A stretch of 64,000 nt of DNA from Pirellulaceae bacterium (lineage in GTDB: Bacteria > Planctomycetota > Planctomycetia > Pirellulales > Pirellulaceae), in NCBI GenBank assembly GCA_022448315.1, contig JAKVCA010000019.1, forward strand, positions 62,001 through 126,000, given 5' to 3'. Shown one piece after another: positions 38,345 to 47,010 of this stretch. The notes beneath the pieces were generated by a model, which worked only from the letters and a program-made list of their open reading frames with translations, was not told where the DNA came from and ran no database searches. How positions within the stretch are numbered: position 1 is the stretch's first letter; the number at the start of each line of letters is the position of its first letter. A program made the position numbers and the translations under genes.

Positions 38345-38889
38345 AAAACAAGTAAAACAAGGCTGGCCGATCCGTTTCCAAAGACTAATAGACCAAGTTG
38401 GACAAAACTTGGAGCCCAAGGAGGTTTGTGCGGAAAGCTGGCCTGGTCAGTCTCTACTGGAGGCGGCGGAGGAGTGTGTGGCATCTTGGCAACAATCACT
38501 CGGCCGTTGGAAAGCCGTAAGTTCCAGGCAAGCGGCTTACGCTTACGATATGAAGCAGGGGTCAATCGGTGTCTGGTGCGCCACAGGCATTCTGGCCACC
38601 CCCTGAGGCAAATTCGATGACTCACGGCCATTGCCACCTGCTGAACCAGTCCGCGAATATCGAGCGAAATTTTCGCTTCAGTCAGCCAAGCAAGCATTGG
38701 GTGGCAGCTCTCCTGTTGGGACCAAGGAAACGGACAGTTGCAGGCGGGGAATCCGTAACGCCTCTGGTCAAGGCGAACCAACTTTCTTAGCATGACGCTT
38801 CCTAATATTACGGCTCGTGCTTTGCCAAAGCGCTTCCGTCCACAGATATACGACCGAGGATTTCACAAGGGTTCAGGAGTTTTTCAATC
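38345..38889. other. No gene recognised
   Basis: About 545 bases. Open frames on both strands (for example 38341-38793 minus) give sequences with no family likeness. No clear terminator follows the small gene. The region precedes the TerB-like gene and should contain its promoter. Confidence 0.35.
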
Positions 38890-39462
38890 ATGAGCGAAGA
38901 CCAGTTCGAGCGACGTGGCAACGCCCTTGAGGATATGTTCTTTTACCGAAGCGATCAGGAACTGCTCGAGCAGATCAAGCAGGATTTGGCCGACAAGGAA
39001 GCTCGCGAGCAATTGGCTTCGTTCTCTGGCATCACCAACGAGCATCTGCTTGACGAACTCGTCTCCCAAAATGTTCGAGCCGAGACCCTCGCGTGTGTCA
39101 CTCTGATACCGCTGGTTGTGGTGGCGTGGGCTGACGGAAAACTTGATGAAGAAGAAAAGCTGGCCGTCCTGCGAGCTTTCAAAGAAAAGGGACTTGCGAC
39201 CAATCCCGCAGCTGTCAGCCTAGTTGAGGGCTGGCTTTCGGAGCCTCCCGGTGAAGAGCTCTTTGCCACATGGAAAGACTATATCGCATCGCTTTCTGCG
39301 TCGATGAGTGGTTCGACCTTTGAGCACCTGAAGGCGAGCGTTCTCGATCAGGCGAAGGAAGTCGCACGTGCCGCCGGCGGATTTCTTGGTGTCATCAACT
39401 CGGAAAGTCGTTCGGAGAAACAAGCCATTGAGGCAGTCGCCGCCGCATTTCAGGCTGGGTAA
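38890..39462 (+). CDS. TerB-like helical protein
   Basis: 190 residues, all helical, no signal peptide. The segment VVVAWADGKLDEEEKLAVLRAF (about residues 75-97) resembles the acidic Asp-rich motif of TerB-type proteins. These are found in tellurite resistance clusters and also beside DnaJ-like proteins, and may bind metal ions. No other ter gene is near. The assignment rests on that motif, so it is moderate. A Shine-Dalgarno-like AGGAG lies about 12 bases upstream. Confidence 0.7.
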   Translation: MSEDQFERRGNALEDMFFYRSDQELLEQIKQDLADKEAREQLASFSGITNEHLLDELVSQNVRAETLACVTLIPLVVVAWADGKLDEEEKLAVLRAFKEKGLATNPAAVSLVEGWLSEPPGEELFATWKDYIASLSASMSGSTFEHLKASVLDQAKEVARAAGGFLGVINSESRSEKQAIEAVAAAFQAG

Positions 39463-39804
39463 AAATAAGTTTTGCCGCTATCGAAAATGGCCCCCGATGA
39501 ATGGGCAGCACACGCGGTCGCGGCCTGTTGCAGACTTTTGACCTGAAATAGACGGGAAACCGCGAAATTTTGAGCGAATCAGCGGAAAGCTGACGGGGCT
39601 GGTGGGTCCTTGTTTTTTTTGAGACGATAGAGATAAAGGAGCGAATCGAGGAGAGCCAATCGGGTAGTCCTGAACGAGCCTTCATCGAGTGGTCTTGGGC
39701 GCTCGGTTGCGTGAGTTGCTTCGAGGTTAAAGCTGAATCCTCTCCAACGGTTCGATCGAGAGGTAATTCAAACACATTTATCTTCCGCGAAGGGGTACTT
39801 TAGT
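39463..39804. other. No gene recognised; candidate 5' leader of ferritin-like gene
   Basis: About 340 bases. A small hairpin CCTCTC...GAGAGG near 39740-39765 lies shortly before the ferritin-like start. It could sit in the 5' untranslated region of the operon. No RNA gene was recognised. Confidence 0.3.
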
Positions 39805-40257
39805 ATGGGCGCGCGAGAAGAAATGATCGAATTGCTGAAAACAGCCTATTCGATGGAACGTGAAACGATCATGAATTACATGGCCAACAGCATCAATCTT
39901 GATGGCGTGCGAGCGGAGGAGATCAAAAAGTCATTGGCCGCAGATATCACGGAGGAAATTGGACATGCCCAGGGCCTCGGCCAGCGGATCAAACAGTTGG
40001 GTGGGCTGGTCCCCGGGCCAGCCAGTGTGGAGGTGGGAAATCAGATCCAACCCACCGAAAACACCACCGACGTGGTTGCCGTGATTGAGGCGGTCATCGA
40101 TGCAGAAATGAAAGCTTGTGCTCACTACAACAAAGTCATCAAGGCGGTTGATGGTGAAGACTACGTGACGCAGGACATGGGCATCCGGTTGTTGGCTGAT
40201 GAAGAGGAGCATCTGGTTCTGTTCCGAGGGTTCCTCAAAGAGTATCAGGCCAACTGA
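39805..40257 (+). CDS. Ferritin-like (bacterioferritin-type) di-iron protein
   Basis: 150 residues, a four-helix bundle. The ligand pattern of ferritin-like di-iron sites is visible: Glu18 and Glu20 region (SMERETIMNYM), the ExxH of ITEEIGHA (Glu51, His54), a second Glu in DAEMKACAHY, and the ExxH of ADEEEHLVLF. It may store iron or act as a di-iron oxidase. Its TGA stop shares one base with the ATG of the following SDR gene (TGATG), so the two are translationally coupled, an unusual partner for a ferritin-like protein. Confidence 0.85.
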   Translation: MGAREEMIELLKTAYSMERETIMNYMANSINLDGVRAEEIKKSLAADITEEIGHAQGLGQRIKQLGGLVPGPASVEVGNQIQPTENTTDVVAVIEAVIDAEMKACAHYNKVIKAVDGEDYVTQDMGIRLLADEEEHLVLFRGFLKEYQAN

Positions 40258-41045
40258 TGCCTTGCTTGCTTGATGGCAAAAGTCTACTCGTCGTCGGTGG
40301 TACGAGCGGCATTGGCCTGGCAATCTGCCGGGCTGCCGTTGAGCAGGGGGCCCAAGTTACGACCGTGGGCTTGGAGTGCTCGGATGCTGCAAGCCCTGAG
40401 GACGTCGACGTTCTTATTGGAGACGCCCGGCACAGCGAGGTGGTTGGCGAAGCTGTTGGACGAGCCGTTCGCCTTTTTGGTGGATTGGATGGATTGGTAC
40501 ACGTCGCAGGGGGGAGTGGACGTGCCATGGGCGATGGCCCTCTCGATCAGATTACAGACGCCGGTTGGCGAGAAACTCTCCGGCTAAATCTCGATTCGGC
40601 CTTCTATTCAAATCGGGCCGCGGCCCAGCAGATGCTTGGCCAAGGCCGAGGCGGTGCGATCGTCAACATCGGGTCCGTGCTTGCGTCCTCTCCTTCTCCC
40701 AAATTTTTTACAACTCACGCCTATGCCGCATCGAAAGCCGCCTTAGAAGGCTTAACCGTCAGTTGCGCGAGCCACTATGCCGCGGATGACATACGCTTCA
40801 ATCTGGTGGCTCCTGGGCTCGTGCAGACGCCGATGTCGAAACGAGCAACTGCAAACCCCCTGATCGTTGAGTTCCTGCGGACAAAGCAACCGCTTGCTGG
40901 TGGTCGCCTGGGCAGGACCGGGGATGTAGCGGCAGCCGTGATTTGGTTACTATCAGACGAAAGTCAGTGGATCACAGGGCAGTGCCTGAGCGTCGATGGT
41001 GGCTGGAGTGTCTCGGAAGGCCAACACCCTCAATCGTCCCACTGA
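40257..41045 (+). CDS. Short-chain dehydrogenase/reductase
   Basis: 262 residues, a classical SDR: GGTSGIG motif near residue 14, the VHVAGGSG (NAG-like) segment, catalytic Ser in NIGSVLASSPSP and YAASKAALEG (Tyr-x-x-x-Lys), and the C-terminal LSVDGGWS. The start overlaps the ferritin-like stop by one base, and the SIS-domain gene follows after about 40 bases. Substrate unknown. It opens the run of co-oriented genes that leads to the methanofuran genes. Confidence 0.9.
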   Translation: MPCLLDGKSLLVVGGTSGIGLAICRAAVEQGAQVTTVGLECSDAASPEDVDVLIGDARHSEVVGEAVGRAVRLFGGLDGLVHVAGGSGRAMGDGPLDQITDAGWRETLRLNLDSAFYSNRAAAQQMLGQGRGGAIVNIGSVLASSPSPKFFTTHAYAASKAALEGLTVSCASHYAADDIRFNLVAPGLVQTPMSKRATANPLIVEFLRTKQPLAGGRLGRTGDVAAAVIWLLSDESQWITGQCLSVDGGWSVSEGQHPQSSH

Positions 41046-41087
41046 ACCGAACGAAGCTTTTCCTTGCAAACTTGGTTGCCTGAAACG

Positions 41088-41933
41088 ATGACGACAAACA
41101 GCCCTGCGTCTCCGGCCCGGCCCGCCTCAATCTTCTTGGAGAAATCTGAGGCGATCGTCTCACGGATCCGTGAACAGCTTCCAGAAATTTCGTCGGCCTC
41201 CGACTGGTTCGCGGAGTCCATTCTGAAAGGACGGATGGTTCATATCTTTGGAGCTGGCCACAGCCGCATCATGACCGAAGAGATGTGGCCGCGTTATGGC
41301 TCGTTTCCGGGGTTTAATCCCTTGGTGGAACTGTCCATGACATTTCATCATCCAGTTGTCGGATGCAATGGCCAGCGGCAAGCCATGTTCATCGAAAACA
41401 CCCCGGGTCTTGCCAGCCGAATACTGCGTAACTTCGACTTGCAATCGGCGGACTCGGCACTAGTGGTTTCGTCGAGTGGCTGCAGTCGAGTTGCCGTAGA
41501 ATTGGCACAAGAGTTTCGAGAACAGAACATTAAAGTCGTCGCCATGGTAAGCCTGGCACACGCCTCCACCAGTGAGAGCCGTATGACTAATGGAAAAAAG
41601 CTGATGGATTTCGCGGACCTTGTTCTTGATACGGGTGCACCTGAAGGTGACGCCATGGTCCCCATCGAAAATCTGGAGGTCCCGGTCGCTCCTGGTTCCA
41701 CCGTAGGCGGCTGCATGCTCATCAATGCCATCAAGGCAGAAGTGGCGCATCGGCTCACGCAACAAGGTCAACCTCCCCAAGTTTTGACCGCGAGCAATAT
41801 TGTGGGTCGCGAGCGATCCTCGGAGCTTTTTGAATCTGCCTACGATGAACACGCACACAGGCTCGCACGGTTATTCGAGAGTGTCGGGAAGCGTGGAGAC
41901 AATCCGTCCGCCAACGGGCCACTCAAATCATGA
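41088..41933 (+). CDS. SIS-domain phosphosugar-binding protein
   Basis: About 281 residues from the ATG at 41088; the frame reaches back to 41064. The SIS fold is marked by HIFGAGHSRIMTEEM near residue 53 and SALVVSSSGCSRVAVEL near residue 130. The family binds phosphorylated sugars as isomerases, lyases or regulators, and this subgroup (UPF0309-type) has no settled role. The residues APGSTVGGCMLINAI are typical of the C-terminal part. It lies between the SDR and the core-MetE gene with gaps of about 42 and 55 bases. Confidence 0.85.
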   Translation: MTTNSPASPARPASIFLEKSEAIVSRIREQLPEISSASDWFAESILKGRMVHIFGAGHSRIMTEEMWPRYGSFPGFNPLVELSMTFHHPVVGCNGQRQAMFIENTPGLASRILRNFDLQSADSALVVSSSGCSRVAVELAQEFREQNIKVVAMVSLAHASTSESRMTNGKKLMDFADLVLDTGAPEGDAMVPIENLEVPVAPGSTVGGCMLINAIKAEVAHRLTQQGQPPQVLTASNIVGRERSSELFESAYDEHAHRLARLFESVGKRGDNPSANGPLKS

Positions 41934-41988
41934 GCGTCAGGTTGAGGCACCTTTTTGTTACATATTCTTGCCCCAAGAGAGCGACAAC

Positions 41989-43020
41989 ATGCAGCCGATC
42001 CCATTACGGACGACGGTCATTGGAAGTTACCCTTTCCCAGGCTGGCTCGAACTCGCGGCAACCCAGCTCGACCGACTTGGCGTCGATGATCTTGCAGAAC
42101 TCCAAAGAGATGCGGTCATCTCAGCGGTCCACGATCAATGCGCTGCCGGGCTGGACGTGATCACAGACGGTGAACAGACCCGTCTCGATTTCAATTTGTC
42201 TTTTTACGGCTACCTTGACGGGATCGAACTTGAGTCAGCGTCGCCTCGAAAATGGGGACCGCCCGCACACGACCAACGCGGAAGACATCAAATCACGGCC
42301 CCGCTTCAGGCATCAGGAGGACTTGGTGCGGTTGAAGAATTTAACCGCCTCAAGGAAGTCGCTCCGGAGGGGCCAACACTCAAGGCCAGCGTGCCGGGCC
42401 CTTATACACTCAGTGGCCGATTGGAGCCGTCGGAAATTTACCGCGATCGTTTTGAAGTGGCCGAGGCTCTAGTCCCCATTGTGCAGGCAGAGCTTACGCG
42501 ACTCGTTGACGCCGGTTGCGTAGAGTTGACCGTCGATGAACCTTCAATGAGTTGCTACGCCCACAAGCTCGACCCAGATCAACTTGTCGACCTCTTCAAT
42601 CGCACGGTCGCGCCCGTGGTCGGTCGGTGCCGCCTTTCAACTCATCTCTGCTTTGGGAATTACAAAGGCAGAGCGGTTGGCCCAAGACAATACGCGCCGA
42701 TGTTTCCTGCGTTTCAGCAGATGCAGGTCGATGAACTCCACTTGGAAATGGCCAGTCGCGAATTCTCCGAACTGGAGCTGATCTCGGAGATTGGCAAATC
42801 CAAAGATGTCGCGATTGGCGTGGTGGATGTCAAAAGTTATTTCATCGAACCTCCCGAACTCATCGCGGAGCGAATTCGTCAATGCCTGAAATATATAGCA
42901 CCAGAACGCCTTGCTCTCGCTCCAGATTGCGGGCTGAGTCAAACCGCAAGGTGGGCAGCAAGACAAAAACTTGAAAACATGGTTGTGGGGACGCAGAAAG
43001 TTCGAGAGGAGCTTTCATGA
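41989..43020 (+). CDS. Core-MetE type methionine synthase-like methyltransferase
   Basis: About 343 residues, equivalent to only the C-terminal catalytic half of cobalamin-independent methionine synthase. The zinc ligands are all visible: His219 and Cys221 (STHLCFGN), Glu253 (LHLEMA) and Cys314 (LAPDCGLSQ). The N-terminus VIGSYPFP and the active-site DEPSMSCY segment are typical. Stand-alone core-MetE proteins occur in archaea and some bacteria and are thought to take methyl groups from donors other than methyl-tetrahydrofolate polyglutamate, for example corrinoid proteins. It overlaps the following hydrolase gene by four bases and lies upstream of methanofuran genes. An in-frame extension back to 41800 overlaps the previous gene and is not coding. 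Confidence 0.9.
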   Translation: MQPIPLRTTVIGSYPFPGWLELAATQLDRLGVDDLAELQRDAVISAVHDQCAAGLDVITDGEQTRLDFNLSFYGYLDGIELESASPRKWGPPAHDQRGRHQITAPLQASGGLGAVEEFNRLKEVAPEGPTLKASVPGPYTLSGRLEPSEIYRDRFEVAEALVPIVQAELTRLVDAGCVELTVDEPSMSCYAHKLDPDQLVDLFNRTVAPVVGRCRLSTHLCFGNYKGRAVGPRQYAPMFPAFQQMQVDELHLEMASREFSELELISEIGKSKDVAIGVVDVKSYFIEPPELIAERIRQCLKYIAPERLALAPDCGLSQTARWAARQKLENMVVGTQKVREELS

Positions 43021-43871
43021 TTCCCGCAGCGATGAGCCATAAGGCACTCCTTGATGATATTTCGGCGGCCAACCGCCCGGACGACCATTTTCGATTCTGG
43101 TGGCTAGGGCAGAGTGGTTTTTTGATCCAATATCAGTCCAAGCATCTACTTCTCGACCCCTACCTGTCGGACTCTCTGACGAAGAAGTATTCGGAGAGTC
43201 ACCAGCCTCATCTCCGCATGACGGAACTGGCTGTGCTGCCAGAGCAACTTGACTTCATCGATATCGTCACCTCCAGCCACCGCCATACCGATCATCTTGA
43301 TGGAGAAACACTCTGTCCGCTCTTGCAAAACAATCCTGACCTCGAACTCCTCGTTCCGACCGCACAAATTGAGTTTTCTGCCCAACGGCTCGGTTGCGAT
43401 CCCAGTCGTTTCCGTCATCTGGACGCCGGAAGCAGTCTCAGCCTCGGGCCCTTTGAGTTTCACGCGATCACGGCAGCTCATGACACGGTTGAACGTGATT
43501 CCTCGGGAAATTGCGTCTACCTTGGGTACGTCATACGGTTTGGTCAGTGGACACTTTATCACTCAGGTGACACGATTCCGCACGAGGGTCTTATGGAGCA
43601 ACTTGGCCCTTTCGATATCGACCTGGCGTTCCTGCCAATCAATGGTCGTGCCCCGGAGAGACGTGTCTCTGGTAATTTCTGGGGAGAGGAGGCTGCCGCA
43701 CTGGCCCATGAAGCGGGAATCAAATGGGTCATCCCATGCCATTACCACATGTTCTCATTCAACTCGGTGACGCCGGACGACTTTGTCAGAGCATGCCATC
43801 GTTTGAATCAACCATACGGTGTTCCAAGGGTCGGCGAACGCTGGGAGAGCGTCGGTCTGCGTCGCCGCTAG
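43017..43871 (+). CDS. UlaG-type metallo-beta-lactamase-fold hydrolase
   Basis: 284 residues. The metal-binding motif SSHRHTDHLDGE (HxHxDH) is near residue 85. Further ligands appear in TAAHDTVE and the HSGDTIPHEG segment, and a late histidine in IPCHYHMF. The closest well-known relative is UlaG, an ascorbate-6-phosphate lactonase, and the fold also covers many phosphodiesterases. The substrate here is unknown. It is translationally coupled to the core-MetE gene (ATGA overlap), so it may act on the same or a linked metabolite. Confidence 0.85.
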   Translation: MIPAAMSHKALLDDISAANRPDDHFRFWWLGQSGFLIQYQSKHLLLDPYLSDSLTKKYSESHQPHLRMTELAVLPEQLDFIDIVTSSHRHTDHLDGETLCPLLQNNPDLELLVPTAQIEFSAQRLGCDPSRFRHLDAGSSLSLGPFEFHAITAAHDTVERDSSGNCVYLGYVIRFGQWTLYHSGDTIPHEGLMEQLGPFDIDLAFLPINGRAPERRVSGNFWGEEAAALAHEAGIKWVIPCHYHMFSFNSVTPDDFVRACHRLNQPYGVPRVGERWESVGLRRR

Positions 43872-43956
43872 TCACAGCATTGCAGCGATCTTCTCCAACG
43901 CTGCGAGGCATCGCCATTCGTTTTATTTTCACGCATTTACCCCGGTCGTTGCGGTT

Positions 43957-44967
43957 ATGGGCATCTTGATCGTTGAATTCGTCACTGGAGGGGGGGAGTG
44001 GCTGATCGGAGGAGAGTCCCCCTTTTCAGATTCGCTGATCCGCGAGGGTAGGGCGATGCGTGACAGTGTTGCCCGTCTGATCGCAGCAAGCTCAGACGAC
44101 GAAGTTCATGTCTTTTCCGCAACGAAGAATCGGGAAGATGATACATCGGAGGTTAAAAAGAATTTTGTGTCGGATGCCTCGAGTTTCTGGTCTCAACTTC
44201 GCAGATACGCCGAAGCGAAAAGATGGGCCATTATCCTTATCGCTCCAGAGTTTGACGATTGGCTACTTAAGTTGACTCGTCAGATCGAGGTATGGCACGG
44301 AATACTTTTGACCCCGGATTCGACGTTCGTGGCATTGTGTTCCGACAAAACCCAGACCTGCCTGACGTTGGCTTCCGCAGGACTTCCCACCCCGGAAACT
44401 CACGGTGCAACCCCCTGTTCCTGGGTTGCCAAACCGAGGCATGGTTGCGGAACCGAGGGTTTGGTTCTTGTACCCGAAGGTCCCCGACCAACGACCTCAG
44501 CTTTCCCTCGTGAGAATTGGCACGTTGAGCCAAAGATCGATGGCATTACTGCCAGTATCTCCGTGGTCGGCCACGGAATTCATGCGACCCTTTTCCCACC
44601 ATTCGCGCAGCATTTCTCAGACTCCATGCCTTGGACCTATCTTGGCGGTTCACTCCTCGAGGATCCGAATCGGATTGCACGGGCCCATCAACTGGCTCGT
44701 GGCGTGATTCAAAGCTTCCCAGACACCCGCGGATATTTTGGAATCGACCTTATCTTGGGGAGGACCGAGTCTGAGGACGTGATTCTCGAAGTCAACCCTC
44801 GCATCACAACCTCGTGGGTCGGACTTGCAGCAAGCGTGGGGAGTCAACTTGCAGAATCCATGCTAAGCCCGCATGCTGTAGCATCCACAACGGTCGTGCC
44901 GGGGACAACGCCCATCAGTTTTTGGGCGGATGGGCGCACGATCGAGGCTTCCGAGTTACCCGAATGA
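43957..44967 (+). CDS. mfnD: ATP-grasp ligase, probable tyramine--L-glutamate ligase
   Basis: About 336 residues from the ATG at 43957, giving MGILIVEFVTGGG, the opening typical of the methanofuran-linked ATP-grasp family; the longer frame to 43819 overlaps the previous gene. ATP-grasp motifs: WVAKPRHGCGTEG in the middle, then YFGIDLILG and the metal-binding VILEVNPRITTSWVG at the end. In Methanocaldococcus the related MfnD joins glutamate to tyramine. Only four bases separate it from the next methanofuran gene, so the three mfn-like genes form one unit. The archaeal reaction is carried over by homology and gene context. Confidence 0.8.
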   Translation: MGILIVEFVTGGGEWLIGGESPFSDSLIREGRAMRDSVARLIAASSDDEVHVFSATKNREDDTSEVKKNFVSDASSFWSQLRRYAEAKRWAIILIAPEFDDWLLKLTRQIEVWHGILLTPDSTFVALCSDKTQTCLTLASAGLPTPETHGATPCSWVAKPRHGCGTEGLVLVPEGPRPTTSAFPRENWHVEPKIDGITASISVVGHGIHATLFPPFAQHFSDSMPWTYLGGSLLEDPNRIARAHQLARGVIQSFPDTRGYFGIDLILGRTESEDVILEVNPRITTSWVGLAASVGSQLAESMLSPHAVASTTVVPGTTPISFWADGRTIEASELPE

Positions 44968-44971
44968 TGTG

Positions 44972-45997
44972 ATGCCCATGCAATCCAGTTGGTTAGGTCT
45001 CGACATTGGAGGTGCAAATTGCAAGTTTGCCTCTTCAGATGGCGATGCGTGGAGTGTTCCTTTTCCGCTATGGAAAGATCCCACTGGTCTTGTGGAGCTC
45101 CTCAAGGCTGAAACCTCAAAGTTTTCTTCGTCTCACCGCCTCGCCGGGCTCGCCGTGACCATGACGGGCGAACTTGCAGACTGCTACCGCACGAAATCCG
45201 AAGGGGTGACCCACATCCTGAATTCAGTCCCGACGCATGCCGACTGGGAAGTCAAAATTTTTCGTACGGACGGCCGTTGGGCCACTCTGACCGAGGCACA
45301 TGCCGACCCTCTCAAATGTGCCGCCTCCAACTGGCTGGCACTCGGAACACTGGTCGCGCGTAAGATGGGTCGCAGAGATATCCTGCTTGTCGATATGGGC
45401 TCGACAACAACGGACATCATCCCGATCAGGGCCGGAAATGTCGTGGTTCAGGGTCAGGATGATCCAGAACGACTGTCCCACCACGAGTTGATTTACGTTG
45501 GAACCGAGCGAACTCCCATTTGCAGCCTCATCGATCATGCGTGGTATCGTGGAGGAAGGTGCGGTATTGCGAGAGAGCATTTTGCAACCACGCTCGATGC
45601 GTATCTCTGGCGGGGTGCCATCGAGGAACGTCCCAAGGACACGCACACGGCCGATGGCCGTCCGGCGACGCGGGAACATGCCTTTGATCGGCTGGCGAAA
45701 ATGGTGGGAGCAGACAAAGACCTTTTTTGTCCTGAGGATGCCGATCTGATGGCCAAAGCCGTCTATGAAAGTCATTGCCAGCTGATTCGCGTCGGACTTG
45801 ATAAACTCCACGATGGCCAAGCCATGGAATTCGATCTTGTCGTTTGGTCAGGGCAAGCGGACTTTTTGGCGAAGCCAATTCTGACCCCACGGCACGCCGA
45901 TTTGCCCGTGCAGCGATTAAGTGATCTGCTGGGCGTGGCTGGAGCACGTTGCGCGCCGGCTTACTCTGTCGCATGCCTCGCATCCGAGGATCCATGA
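44972..45997 (+). CDS. mfnF: H4MPT-linked C1 pathway protein, MfnF-like
   Basis: About 341 residues from ATG 44972 (a second ATG at 44978 is equally likely). The protein has an actin/hydantoinase-like ATPase fold with WLGLDIGGANCKFA at the N-terminus and LLVDMGSTTTDIIPI near residue 145, the phosphate-binding hairpins of the fold. The archaeal MfnF joins the furan and tyramine parts of methanofuran by replacing the furan diphosphate. In bacteria such as Methylobacterium the orthologue lies in the tetrahydromethanopterin C1 cluster. The gene follows mfnD by four bases and precedes mfnE. Confidence 0.82.
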   Translation: MPMQSSWLGLDIGGANCKFASSDGDAWSVPFPLWKDPTGLVELLKAETSKFSSSHRLAGLAVTMTGELADCYRTKSEGVTHILNSVPTHADWEVKIFRTDGRWATLTEAHADPLKCAASNWLALGTLVARKMGRRDILLVDMGSTTTDIIPIRAGNVVVQGQDDPERLSHHELIYVGTERTPICSLIDHAWYRGGRCGIAREHFATTLDAYLWRGAIEERPKDTHTADGRPATREHAFDRLAKMVGADKDLFCPEDADLMAKAVYESHCQLIRVGLDKLHDGQAMEFDLVVWSGQADFLAKPILTPRHADLPVQRLSDLLGVAGARCAPAYSVACLASEDP

Positions 45998-46060
45998 ACC
46001 TGCCGCAACGGTTTGCTCGAGGCCAATTGAATACCCCCAACCATGGCTTCTTTTTAAAAA

Positions 46061-46678
46061 ATGACGCCCTCTTTAAAAATCGTGAAGCTTGGCGGAAGCC
46101 TGCTTGATTTTCCCAACCTCACATTGAACTTTCACCACTGGCTGACTCGAGAGACAGCCGGGCGTCACATTGTCATCGTCGGTGGCGGGCAAATGGTGGA
46201 AGAGATCAGGCAACGCCAAGTCGCGCTAAGTTGGTCCGATGAGGATTGCCACGAGCGGGCCCTCATGGCAATGAGGGACAACAGTCAGATTGCTGCGAAA
46301 CGTCTTGATTTACCGTGGACCGATGACCAGGCATCATTGCATCGTTGGATCAATGATCAGACAATTCCCCTGAATCCGACGCCGAAAAGAACGATTCCGA
46401 GCAAGATGGCAACACTGATCTTTGATTCATCAGCAATGGCATCGGTGGATCTCAGCCTTCCCAAGTGCTGGGACCTCACGTCAGATTCCCTCGCAGCGTG
46501 GTTTGCACACCGGATTGGAGCCCGTGAGTTGATTCTTTTAAAGAGCAGGGGGGCTCCCAAGGGCTGGAGACCTTTATCTCAGGGTTTTGAAGACTGGGTT
46601 GACCCGCTTTTTCCGAAATTCGCCCTCGGTCTAAAAGTGACCTCGGTCAATCTTCGGGCTCCACGTGAGAACTTGTAG
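46061..46678 (+). CDS. mfnE: Amino-acid-kinase-family protein, MfnE-like
   Basis: 205 residues, short for the amino acid kinase family and in line with MfnE. The N-terminal KLGGSLL and HIVIVGGGQMVEEIR motifs bind the nucleotide. The end region SDSLAAWFAHRIGARELILLKS carries the conserved Asp/Ser of the second half. MfnE phosphorylates 5-(aminomethyl)-furan-3-methyl phosphate to its diphosphate. About 60 bases separate it from mfnF. Presence of MfnD, MfnE and MfnF equivalents together makes a methanofuran route the best explanation; the upstream enzymes (MfnA, MfnB, MfnC) are not in the window. Confidence 0.78.
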   Translation: MTPSLKIVKLGGSLLDFPNLTLNFHHWLTRETAGRHIVIVGGGQMVEEIRQRQVALSWSDEDCHERALMAMRDNSQIAAKRLDLPWTDDQASLHRWINDQTIPLNPTPKRTIPSKMATLIFDSSAMASVDLSLPKCWDLTSDSLAAWFAHRIGARELILLKSRGAPKGWRPLSQGFEDWVDPLFPKFALGLKVTSVNLRAPRENL

Positions 46679-47010
46679 CACACAACGGCCCAGAATAACC
46701 CTTTCGAACGCAACTTCGGTTCTCTTCGCTCCGTAAGGTGAGAGCACAGGGACCACAACTTCCACCATTTATCCAGACAAACGACCTTTGCCGTGGCAAT
46801 TTCAAGCTAATCTTTGCGATTGGAGCGACTCGGTCTAGAATACGCGATCTTGGTCGACAGAATTGGGCATCTGCAAAGGCGAGATGGGACATGGGGGTGA
46901 GAAAGGACTCGCCCGCTACCGAGTCTTCTCGAGGGTGCACCCATTGAGTTGCGAAGCGGCCCCCACACTTATACCTGCATTTGCGACCGCTCATTACGGA
47001 GATCTGACAG
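46679..47010. other. Intergenic region before aspS
   Basis: About 330 bases. A weak promoter pair TTGCGA (46814-46819) and TAGAAT (46836-46841), 16 bases apart, is a low-confidence candidate for aspS. No T-tailed hairpin follows the mfnE-like gene, so readthrough into aspS cannot be excluded. Confidence 0.3.

Noticed and set aside
38341-38793. Minus-strand open frame of 150 codons in the intergenic region
   Set aside because: Composition is uneven (Pro-run, Trp-rich), there is no ribosome binding site, and it starts and ends without relation to neighbours.
42170-42472. Alternative-frame 100-codon open frame inside the core-MetE gene
   Set aside because: It overlaps a gene with all its zinc ligands intact and reads as an out-of-frame shadow.
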